Part shown: positions 52,465-59,845 of the stretch, piece by piece | How the letters are laid out: every line of letters begins with the position of its first letter | How positions within the stretch are numbered: the stretch's first letter is position 1 | Origin: Paenibacillus sp. J31TS4 | GTDB taxonomy: Bacteria > Bacillota > Bacilli > Paenibacillales > NBRC-103111 | Assembly: GCF_018403265.1 (NCBI RefSeq) | Contig: NZ_BOSI01000001.1 | Location: forward strand, 310,001 to 374,000 | Length of the DNA stretch: 64,000 bases | Reading direction: 5' to 3' | Program-made: the position numbers and the translations under genes | Notes under the pieces: generated by a model | Told to the model about the DNA's origin: nothing | Seen by the model: only the letters and a program-made list of their open reading frames with translations | The model's database searches: none

Positions 52465-52635
52465 GGTCTTCAAACTCCTTTTCCTGTGGCTTCGAACGAA
52501 AGTCTACAGCTTCCCAAAAGGCTGAGCATGAGGGCTTTGCCTCTCGCTGTAACCCAACGAAGAACAAATACGGCTGACGCCAGCGATCGGAAGAGATGTA
52601 GACGATCGCCACTCTGCCCTCTGGTACCTATTATA
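52465..52635 (-). promoter_or_regulatory. Possible promoter and long leader of the LLM oxidoreductase gene
   Basis: TATAAT on the minus strand at 52630-52635 with a poor -35 (TTCGTA) 17 bases away. The roughly 160-base leader can form hairpins (for example GCGATCG / CGATCGC near 52580-52610). It matches no riboswitch class I know. Confidence 0.35.
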
Positions 52636-52803
52636 TCTCTTTCTTCTACAAGTACGAATTCCGTTCGTCCATGCGCAGGGCAGCTTTGGTTCTCATGCCC
52701 TATAGCCTACCGGCTCGTTCACTTACCTATGAAACGCCAAAATCCTCCGTCACCCGATACGAAAAAAAAAAAACGGCATCAGTAGATCAAAGAACAAAGA
52801 AAA

Positions 52804-52842
52804 CCCAATATAAAAGGTTCCGTTCATTTAAACGGAACCTTT
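52804..52842 (-). terminator. Terminator of the EamA transporter gene
   Basis: Perfect stem AAAGGTTCCGTT / AACGGAACCTTT followed on the minus strand by TATATTGGG. The region between 52643 and 52804 holds no gene. Confidence 0.75.
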
Positions 52843-52992
52843 GATGATGAATAATATTATCAACATCATACGGAACAAGTGCTCATTGTTCCAAGCACAT
52901 CACCGTTGTATGCGCGACCAGCTCTTATTCTTTTATTAGCCGTCCAGCTTGCCATTCATAAGAATAGTTGGCTCAATTCCAACTAGCTATTC

Positions 52993-53946
52993 TCAAGACG
53001 AATAAGTTCCGGACCGCGAGAGCTGGTATTTAACCAACTCAGGCAGCGCCACGCCGATGAGCACAATGATCATGCCGATCCACTGAAGTCCGCTTACATG
53101 CTCACGAAGCACGAGAGCGGACAGTAACACCGCCACCGGAAGCTCCGCGGCGCCGAGAATGCCTGCCATTCCCCCTCCAACATGAGGAACGCCGATAGCA
53201 AATAGCACGGGCGGAATGAATGCCCCGAAGAAGCCGAGCAACAAGCCAAACACTAGAAGTTGGCCCAAGATCATTCCGTTGAAAAGGAAGGATGGCGGGA
53301 ACAAGATGCACAGCAGGGTCAGACCGCCTGTTACCATCCAGGCGCTCCGGTATGCCGGATGTACGGCCGGCACTGCTTTGCCGCTAAACAGGACAAAAAG
53401 TGAGTAGCTTACCGCCGATAGCAGGCCCAGCACGATCCCCCAAACGTTATATTCGCCAACTCCCTGTTCCAAGAAACCCGCTGCAAGTAGCGTGCCGCCG
53501 AACAGGACCAGCAGCGTCATTAGTGTAACCTTATCGGGCCGCCGGCGCTTGACAGCCGCCTGAATAAGCACGCTGATCCAGGTGAATTGGAATAACAGGA
53601 TGATGGCCAAGGATGCCGGAATGTACCGCAGCGATTGATAATAGACGAGCCCGGTGATGACGGTTGGCGTTCCCGCGGCCATCAGCAGCAGGCGGCGTTT
53701 CCATGTGAGCTGCTGGGAAGCTTGGTTCGGATCATTCCTATATTGGGGCCTGCCGGCTGAGCGCGCCTTGTTGCGCTGTGTGAATCCGGTGTAAAGAGCG
53801 AGCATCCACGATAGGATAAATCCCGTCAGAAGCTGGCTTCCAACTACCTCTCCCAGCTGATAGCCCTGCCCGTAAGCCAGCACCACGATCGTCGATAAGA
53901 TACCATAGCTCATTGCTCCTACGAGAACGGCTGCATAATATTTCAT
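52993..53946 (-). CDS. EamA/DMT superfamily transporter
   Basis: 317 residues with ten membrane helices in two EamA repeats (about 5-140 and 155-305), a polar loop after helix 2 (NKARSAGRPQYRNDPNQ), and YIPASLAIILLFQFTWISVL as family signature. DMT proteins mostly export metabolites. Its transcript starts at a strong promoter and carries a purine-class aptamer whose layout predicts expression when the ligand is plentiful, so export of a purine base or related compound is a reasonable inference. Confidence 0.88.
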   Translation of the reverse strand: MKYYAAVLVGAMSYGILSTIVVLAYGQGYQLGEVVGSQLLTGFILSWMLALYTGFTQRNKARSAGRPQYRNDPNQASQQLTWKRRLLLMAAGTPTVITGLVYYQSLRYIPASLAIILLFQFTWISVLIQAAVKRRRPDKVTLMTLLVLFGGTLLAAGFLEQGVGEYNVWGIVLGLLSAVSYSLFVLFSGKAVPAVHPAYRSAWMVTGGLTLLCILFPPSFLFNGMILGQLLVFGLLLGFFGAFIPPVLFAIGVPHVGGGMAGILGAAELPVAVLLSALVLREHVSGLQWIGMIIVLIGVALPELVKYQLSRSGTYSS

Positions 53947-54028
53947 TTTTCAATGACCCCTTCTGTAGAAAATGTATTAGCGTCATGCATATCCTTTCGT
54001 GCTTGAGGCCACATGACGGCCCGGACGC

Positions 54029-54163
54029 AAAAAATCCTAACCCCGTTGCCTGTGAACGAGCGAAAGCTTCGTTTCATGGCTACGTAGTTAGGAAGTTAAG
54101 GCTTCCTGTAGAAACCCTCGCCCTGTGTACGGGCACCGTCCCTGCGAGGTTATACGAATGAAA
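54029..54163 (-). promoter_or_regulatory. Candidate purine-class riboswitch (guanine type, ON switch)
   Basis: Minus-strand RNA from 54163. P1 pairs TTTCAT (54158-54163) with ATGAAA (54072-54077), and CGTA with TACG. Then TATAAC, P2 CCTCGC / GCGAGG, the conserved GTTTCTAC (54108-54115), P3 AGGAAG-CCTTAA-CTTCCT, and AACTACG. These are the purine riboswitch core elements; C after A in AACTACG suggests guanine. L2 is much longer than usual. TCCTAAC (54087-54093), inside P3/J3-1, also pairs with GTTAGGA just before T6 (54029-54034), giving a terminator that excludes the aptamer. Ligand should thus switch expression on. Confidence 0.72.
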
Positions 54164-54209
54164 TATGAATGCGTCTCCGCAGCGAAATGCTTGCTAGACA
54201 ATGTTTCAT

Positions 54210-54238
54210 ATATTACATGGTAGGTAAGGTGCTGTCAA
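54210..54238 (-). promoter_or_regulatory. Sigma-A promoter of the riboswitch-EamA transcript
   Basis: On the minus strand TTGACA (54233-54238), 17-base spacer, TAATAT (54210-54215), about 45 bases before the aptamer. Confidence 0.8.
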
Positions 54239-54287
54239 TCCTGTTTCAAAAAAATAATTCTGTTTCTGAACGTATGTCTGCAACACC

Positions 54288-55106
54288 TTATTTTTTTGTT
54301 ACAAACTTCTGTAAAACGTTTGGATCGTAATACCAGATATACTCCAACCATGGTGGTGCTACTTCGGTAAAATGCTCCCAACTGCCAGGCGACGCTTCAG
54401 GATGTTGACTTTTAATTTCAGAGAAGTAAGCCAGAAGAAATCCTTCGCTTATTAACCCATTCATTAGTTTACTTAATGTTTGCCTGTATTCTCTGGGCTC
54501 TTGTATTTTAATTGACTTAGACTGATCATAAACCCATTCTTGATCTGGATAAGATGTCACCGCACCATCTTCATAGGGAAATTTTAATACGTAACCATCC
54601 CCGTTCCATTCATTGTGAGTTAATCCAGAGAAGAATGGATTAGCACACATCAAATAATAGAGTCCACCGACTTTGAGTATACGGGATAATTCAAGAAATA
54701 CTACTCGTGAATCGGGAACAAAAGTAAGGGAGTAGGGATGCCAGATGATATCAAACGAATCATTGTCGAAACAAGATAAATCGCGCATGTCTCCTTGATA
54801 TAAACTGACCTCATACCCGTAATGTTCCGCAGCAGCCTTATCACGTTCCAATTGGGTTGGGGAAAGATCAAAGACCGATACAACGGCTCCCAGCAATGCG
54901 AATGCGGCCGACTGTTGTCCGCCACCACCTGCCAAACAAAGAACCTTTTTTCCTGTTAAATCCCCAGTTACGCCTAACCGATCCAATCCTAAATATTCAC
55001 GAGCTGCTTCTTTATCAAGATCAAGCTTCGGACGTGTGAACAATGCGTTTGCTTTAGCTAATGCTTCCCAACGTGCGTGATTATATAAATAGACCTCATC
55101 TGCCAT
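54288..55106 (-). CDS. Class I SAM-dependent methyltransferase
   Basis: 272 residues from ATG 55106 (GGGGGTG upstream). Motif I VLCLAGGGGQQSAAFALLG (about 52-70), acidic loop VVSVFDLSPTQLER, motif with GDMRDLSCFDNDSFDIIWHP (about 106-125), and LELSRILKVGGLYYLMC. The glycine loop GGGGQQS is a known variant in small-molecule methyltransferases. Substrate unknown. Single, AT-rich gene. Confidence 0.9.
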   Translation of the reverse strand: MADEVYLYNHARWEALAKANALFTRPKLDLDKEAAREYLGLDRLGVTGDLTGKKVLCLAGGGGQQSAAFALLGAVVSVFDLSPTQLERDKAAAEHYGYEVSLYQGDMRDLSCFDNDSFDIIWHPYSLTFVPDSRVVFLELSRILKVGGLYYLMCANPFFSGLTHNEWNGDGYVLKFPYEDGAVTSYPDQEWVYDQSKSIKIQEPREYRQTLSKLMNGLISEGFLLAYFSEIKSQHPEASPGSWEHFTEVAPPWLEYIWYYDPNVLQKFVTKK

Positions 55107-55159
55107 AAGTTTCACCCCCAACTTGAATATTCATTGATATTGATTATATCAGTATATTA

Positions 55160-56353
55160 TCAAGGAAGCTTGGGTCGGATCGGGTCTATGACCGCTTTGG
55201 CATCGAACAGTCCGGCGAGGCGTTTGGCTTGACCGCGCAGCGCCACGCCGTCGATGTGCCGGCGGTCCATGAGCATATATTCGGGTGTGCGACGCAAATA
55301 GGGATCCGGCCCTACCGAGCAGAGCACGTGAAAGCCGGCATCCAGCAGCGCTTGAAACTTTCGGTCTCCAGGTAACACGCTGCTGCCGTAAGGGAACACA
55401 TAAACCGAGGTTGCCCCTACCAGCGGCTCCACTTCCTTCTTCCATCGATTCGTGTCCTGGATTAGCCGCTCCAAGCTGATTTTTCGGGCATCCAGATGCC
55501 CCCATCCGTGCGAAGCAAAGCTCCAGCCTTCCGCTTTCAAAGCTTCCGCCACACGGATCGCCTGGCTCCTCGTTTCCTCATAGTCCTCGGCCTGCAGCAG
55601 ATTGGTGCGGTATCCGAGAATTCCTTCGTACCCGGTTACGTTCAGCATCCCCTTTGCCCCGTTCAGCGAGAAGTCCGGATGCTCCCGAACGAATGTGTCG
55701 ATGATAGGCACGAACTCGTTGTCATACCCGACCCGCTCGGTTCCGTCGCGATCCTTGGATACCGTGGCGATCCGCCCCTTAGCATCAACGATCAGCTTGC
55801 TCACCGTACCGTTCCCCAGCATGTAGTCATAATAATTAATGTCGTCGACGGAAAGGATGAGCGGCTTCTTGCCTTCCGGCATCTGCAGCTCCCGCTCTTC
55901 TTGAGCAACTGTTCTAATATCGACCAGCATGTAGTCGTTCTTATATAAACTCTCCAAAATGGCATTGAATTCCTTCACGGTGACGAACCAGTCGTCGAAT
56001 CCTTGAGACATCCCGTCCCCATCGAAAGCTCGTTCGGGATAAGCCAGCAGCGGGTGGAAAAAGAGATGCTCTACCGGGCCTTTGTAAGGCTTTAACGGAG
56101 CTGTTTGGGGAGCCGCCGCGTCCGACTTCGAAGGTACTTTTTCTGGATCGGGTAAATCTGCGGGGCTTGCAATTCCTTGGTCCGGAACCGTTGCCGATGG
56201 CTTAGTCTGAAGATCAGGCTGGACATCCGTTCCGGCAGTGGACCTCGGCGGATCTAGCGTAGGCAAGGCTCTCCCCTGCGAACCGATGACCAGGAGCGCC
56301 ATCCCCACGATGAATAAGCTTGCTGCAGCAACCACCCATAGGATTCGTTTCAT
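55160..56353 (-). CDS. Polysaccharide deacetylase-like protein
   Basis: 397 residues from ATG 56353. N-terminal anchor or signal (ILWVVAAASLFIVGMALLVIG), a Pro/Ser-rich linker, and a deacetylase (NodB-like) domain with ILSVDDINYYDYM, NVTGYEGILGYR, WSFASHGWGHLDARK, and VYVFPYGSS. The SHGWGH and DD parts match the metal-binding motifs of the family. It would remove acetyl groups from a cell-wall or surface glycan outside the membrane. No partner genes. Confidence 0.85.
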   Translation of the reverse strand: MKRILWVVAAASLFIVGMALLVIGSQGRALPTLDPPRSTAGTDVQPDLQTKPSATVPDQGIASPADLPDPEKVPSKSDAAAPQTAPLKPYKGPVEHLFFHPLLAYPERAFDGDGMSQGFDDWFVTVKEFNAILESLYKNDYMLVDIRTVAQEERELQMPEGKKPLILSVDDINYYDYMLGNGTVSKLIVDAKGRIATVSKDRDGTERVGYDNEFVPIIDTFVREHPDFSLNGAKGMLNVTGYEGILGYRTNLLQAEDYEETRSQAIRVAEALKAEGWSFASHGWGHLDARKISLERLIQDTNRWKKEVEPLVGATSVYVFPYGSSVLPGDRKFQALLDAGFHVLCSVGPDPYLRRTPEYMLMDRRHIDGVALRGQAKRLAGLFDAKAVIDPIRPKLP

Positions 56354-56529
56354 CCGCTCCACCTCATTTCCGTTAAAATCAACTTAATGCCATTTAGACG
56401 AAATAACGGATCACAATGTTCCAGGGCCCTTGGCAAAATCCATGAATCTTGCCCTTTTCCCTTACTCAGCGCCTTACAGCCCCTACCCCATATTTGAATA
56501 CCATATGAAAGCAAATTGACGGGCACAAC

Positions 56530-56556
56530 AAAAAACTGCCGCAAATCCGCCGGCAG
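56530..56556 (-). terminator. Terminator of the 96-residue membrane protein gene
   Basis: CTGCCG / CGGCAG stem, T6 tail on the minus strand. Confidence 0.8.
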
Positions 56557-56580
56557 CTAATATGGGTTTCGAATAGCATT

Positions 56581-56871
56581 TTATACTTTTTCTTTTACTC
56601 CCCTTTTTCTATCAAAAGAGAGAATAATAAAGTTAATCCAAGTTATTACTGGGATGGACACTACTAATGTATAACGACTATGGAAATCAACTCCAAACAA
56701 TCTTGATTCCTCGTCTACGTTGTAAAGAAACCAATATGCCATTCCCAATAGGAACGCGTTGATGACAAAAGCTGTTAACATACCCTGCCATTTGCTTTCT
56801 CTGTTCCTCATTATAAAGATAGATAATATCGTAGAAACGATTAAAGAAAAGGCTATGAAAATGAAGTTCAA
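56581..56871 (-). CDS. Small membrane protein, 96 residues
   Basis: Three hydrophobic segments (FIFIAFSLIVSTILSIFIM, GMLTAFVINAFLLGMAYWFLY, and TLVVSIPVITWINFIILSF) with a basic C-terminus. No clear binding site. No family recognised. AT-rich, with its own terminator. Confidence 0.6.
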   Translation of the reverse strand: MNFIFIAFSLIVSTILSIFIMRNRESKWQGMLTAFVINAFLLGMAYWFLYNVDEESRLFGVDFHSRYTLVVSIPVITWINFIILSFDRKRGVKEKV

Positions 56872-57212
56872 TCTTGCACCACCTTATGCTTTATCTTATA
56901 CCCGCCGCTCTATCCTGGTTGCATATTTTGAAACAAGCGACAACCTCGAGGTTTCGTCAAGTATTTTTATTCGTACATGATGGCGCTTAACTCAACTGCT
57001 TGTAAGCCCATATGAATAGGCGTGCTTTCCATGCTTTAAACTTCCGCTTTAGGATCTATAAATTTCTTTACAGTCCCTTGTACCAAGTTTAGCACATTAT
57101 TATTTATTAACGCCAAGTTACTCACCCTATCATCTAAATAGTTTCACGAAGTATACCGTAGTTCTATGCTTTAGTGCGAGAAGAGTTTTAGTCACTTGGT
57201 TCCACTAACCTG
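56872..57212. other. Intergenic stretch, nothing recognised
   Basis: About 340 AT-rich bases without supported genes or sites. Confidence 0.35.
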
Positions 57213-57297
57213 CCCGTTAATGCAACAAGACTGCCGATTCCTATCGGCAGTCTTGATCTGGTTAATTATTGAGCTATCGTCACCCGTTAGCGTAACA
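57213..57297. repeat. Dispersed repeat with terminator-like hairpin
   Basis: Bounded by near-identical direct repeats (CCCGTTAATGCAACA and CCCGTTAGCGTAACA, 70 bases apart). The centre is a perfect hairpin AAGACTGCCGAT / ATCGGCAGTCTT. The unit resembles 47888-47956, and TCCGTTAGCGTA recurs near 31510. It probably also ends the minus-strand RibD-C transcript. Confidence 0.65.
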
Positions 57298-57360
57298 ATC
57301 CATAGAGACTATCGGTGCTGCAGAAAGGTTTCTATGTAAGTTGCCATTTCCCCATTGCGA

Positions 57361-57930
57361 CTACACCTTATATTCAATCTGATAAGTGGACACAACGACT
57401 CCACTATCGTAGTTCTTACTGTTCAATAACTTCAAATTTAACTTCTGTTTGACTGAAGCAAACAAAGGGATCCCGTCTCCAAGCATAATTGGGTTGATCT
57501 TCAGAATTAGTGTGTCAATCAACTGATGCTCAAGGAGTTCACTCGCAAGCTGCCCACCTCCGCATAGCCATATTTTTTGGAGATTACTAGTTGGATCATT
57601 TTTCAGCTTTCTGCAGAAAGAAGCGGCATTCTCCCTGACTAACTCCACCTTCTCATTTGATTCAAATTCGAGCTCATTGGAAAAGATGTAGTGCTTCATT
57701 TCGGGATGGGCAGCCTGAGCGATTCCCGAAGGCTCTCCTGGCTTTAGGCCGTACTGGAATCCATACTCGTATGTTTTCCTGCCCATCAATACGGCATCAT
57801 ACTGCTTCACGCTCTCGAAGAAATCCCCACCGTCATCTGCATATAGGAAAACAGATTCATCAGCAACCCCGTTTCGATCAGCGATGAAGAGATCCAAGGT
57901 TGTCGCTACATGATAGATCAATTGCGTCAT
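57361..57930 (-). CDS. Dihydrofolate reductase-like (RibD C-terminal) family protein
   Basis: 189 residues from the ATG at 57930 (GGAGG upstream). RibD-C/DHFR fold: TTLDLFIADRNG at the start, DAVLMGRKTYEYG (about 45-57), IWLCGGGQLASELLEHQLIDTLILKINPIMLGDGIPLF (about 118-155). The group of YyaP/YwjB-like proteins has NADPH-dependent reductase structure but no proven substrate. Single gene, divergent from the GntR gene. Confidence 0.92.
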   Translation of the reverse strand: MTQLIYHVATTLDLFIADRNGVADESVFLYADDGGDFFESVKQYDAVLMGRKTYEYGFQYGLKPGEPSGIAQAAHPEMKHYIFSNELEFESNEKVELVRENAASFCRKLKNDPTSNLQKIWLCGGGQLASELLEHQLIDTLILKINPIMLGDGIPLFASVKQKLNLKLLNSKNYDSGVVVSTYQIEYKV

Positions 57931-58174
57931 TTTGAATTCCTCCATGTTCAATAATGTATGGAATGAAAACAGAAAAAGCCTTCGGTCGGCACGATTCCAG
58001 ACAGAAGGCACAGATGCACATGATGGAAATATTTTACGATCCCATCCATACCGTGTCAATACAATACTTTGGCATCCAACCTCCTCATTCCCCCATGGAG
58101 ATATCGCCAGGGAGTGTTGGACAAGCTGTGCTTCCCGTCCACATCCACCTAACCGAAGATGCAAAGAGTTTTTT

Positions 58175-58220
58175 TGTTATAGTAAATATAGAACAGTTCT
58201 GTTATACTAAATATAGAACA
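58175..58220 (+). promoter_or_regulatory. Duplicated operator upstream of the YtrA-type GntR gene
   Basis: Two 21-base copies at 58175-58195 and 58200-58220 differ by one base. Each has the form TGTTATA-N7-ATAGAACA (imperfect dyad). The second copy contains TATACT as probable -10. This is where a YtrA-type repressor would bind to control its own operon. Confidence 0.75.
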
Positions 58221-58244
58221 AAGCAGGATGGAGGTGATGATGGA

Positions 58245-58625
58245 ATGGTTATCCTGGATCCTGAATCCAATATTCCGTTATATATGCAGCTTCGAACCCA
58301 AATCATTGAAGCTATTGTGCGCGGAGATTTAGCGTTGGGTGATACATTGCCGTCCGTTCGCGGGTTAGCCGGTGATTTAGGCATTAACATGCACACCGTC
58401 AACAAAAGCTATCACGAGCTTGAGGCCAAAGGAATCATTGAAATTGTTCCTAAAAAAGGCGCAGTCATTATTGCGAATACGGAAAAAGGACCTTCAAACA
58501 AACAGCGTGAGGACATTACAGAAGAGCTGAGACCCGCGGTAGCCGAGGCGCTCGTTCATGGCATGAAGGAAGCGGATCTCCATCAATTGATTTCAGAACT
58601 TATTTTAAAAATGAAGGGGACGTAA
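58245..58625 (+). CDS. GntR family regulator, YtrA subfamily
   Basis: 126 residues from ATG 58245 (GGAGGTGATG upstream). The winged helix is clear (PLYMQLRTQIIEAIVRGDLALGDTLPSVRGLAGDLGINMHTVNKSYHELEAKGII, about residues 11-65), and only a short helical tail follows, as in YtrA-type regulators of ABC or membrane-protein operons. The membrane-protein gene starts four bases after its stop. Confidence 0.92.
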   Translation: MVILDPESNIPLYMQLRTQIIEAIVRGDLALGDTLPSVRGLAGDLGINMHTVNKSYHELEAKGIIEIVPKKGAVIIANTEKGPSNKQREDITEELRPAVAEALVHGMKEADLHQLISELILKMKGT

Positions 58626-58629
58626 TCAA

Positions 58630-59739
58630 ATGGAATTTTCAATATTATTCGTAACCATATTTTTCACAAGTGTGTTTCAAATTTTTATTCCGTTTTTTGC
58701 AAAACGGACCGTTGTTTTTGGGGTTTCCATCCCATATGAGCAAGTAAAGAATCCCATAGTGAGGAAGTACAAGAAGATCTATGCCGTGATGACTTCAATT
58801 GTTGCCCTTCTTGTTTTGGGAGGATTTACCCTTTGGTATCTGGGGCAAAACGTGGATGAGACGCTGCTGGCTCAGGCAGGTACGATGCTAACGTTTATTG
58901 TGCTGATAGTTGGTTTAGCTTTTTATTTCTATTTCCACTTTAAAATGACAAAGTTAAAACGATCGCAAAATTGGTACGGGGAAGTAAAACAGGTTCATTA
59001 TGCCGACCTGTTGATTCGTTCAAAAGATGAGATGCTTGCCTCCTTTGTTCATCTCATGCCGATCATCATTTCCATTGGTTTAATCATTTTGACTGTCCAA
59101 GCATATGACCGTTTGCCCAGCCAAATCCCAACACATTGGGGACCCAATGGTCAAGCGGATGCGTATAGTACGAAAAGCTGGATGACCGTGCTTGGCCTGC
59201 CCATCATGTTAATCATCATGCAATTCATGTTCTTCGCCACAAACCTACTTACTAAGAAGTCCGGCATCAAAATCAATCCCGGTCATGCAGCATCCAAATT
59301 GCGTCAACTTCGTCTTCGTAAATACACAAGCTGGTTCTTATTTGTAGTAAACATTTTGGTTTCTCTGCTGTTTGCCGCTATCCAACTAAATCTTATCTAT
59401 GAGGACACGGTTAACGAAACCTTTATGATCATTTTCCCTTTAGCTTTTTTGATTATCACCTTAGCGGGGACCATCTGGTTAGCTGTGAAAGTGGGCAGCG
59501 CAGATTCAGACTTTGATCAAAACCCAATCATGGAGAGCACTACTAAAATTGAAGGGATAGATGAAGACAAATATTGGAAAGGCGGATTGTTCTATTTTAA
59601 TCGCAACGATCCTTCTGTATTTGTAGAGAAACGGTTTGGCGTTGGCTATACATTAAATTTCGCTAATCCAATCGGAGCTATCATTATCCTACTTCCCATT
59701 GTTTTGATATGTGTCGTTTCCTTGTTTTTCACCAAGTAA
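58630..59739 (+). CDS. DUF1648/DUF5808 membrane protein (SdpI-like)
   Basis: 369 residues with about eight helices. The DUF1648 signature LPSQIPTHWGPNGQADAYSTKS lies at about 164-185 and a C-terminal DUF5808 part reads GGLFYFNRNDPSVFVEKRFGVGYTLNFANP (about 316-345). Relatives include SdpI, an immunity protein against a peptide toxin, often co-encoded with YtrA- or ArsR-type repressors. It may protect against envelope-active peptides (inference). Same operon as the GntR gene. Confidence 0.88.
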   Translation: MEFSILFVTIFFTSVFQIFIPFFAKRTVVFGVSIPYEQVKNPIVRKYKKIYAVMTSIVALLVLGGFTLWYLGQNVDETLLAQAGTMLTFIVLIVGLAFYFYFHFKMTKLKRSQNWYGEVKQVHYADLLIRSKDEMLASFVHLMPIIISIGLIILTVQAYDRLPSQIPTHWGPNGQADAYSTKSWMTVLGLPIMLIIMQFMFFATNLLTKKSGIKINPGHAASKLRQLRLRKYTSWFLFVVNILVSLLFAAIQLNLIYEDTVNETFMIIFPLAFLIITLAGTIWLAVKVGSADSDFDQNPIMESTTKIEGIDEDKYWKGGLFYFNRNDPSVFVEKRFGVGYTLNFANPIGAIIILLPIVLICVVSLFFTK

Positions 59740-59802
59740 TATCCTTTCCCTATTATGCAGGAATGGCCCCCTTTGGAAGGGATCCAAATCCGAGTAAATT
59801 AA

Positions 59803-59828
59803 AGACCATCTCCTAATGGAGATGGTCT
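59803..59828. terminator. Terminator between convergent genes
   Basis: Perfect stem AGACCATCTC / GAGATGGTCT with a 6-base loop. The minus-strand tail (TTTAATTTA) is the better one, so it mainly serves the giant protein gene. Confidence 0.75.
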
Positions 59829-59845
59829 CTTATGCGTGCATGAAA

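Noticed and set aside
52465-52635. FMN or TPP riboswitch before the flavin-dependent monooxygenase gene
   Set aside because: The conserved core sequences of these classes are not present.
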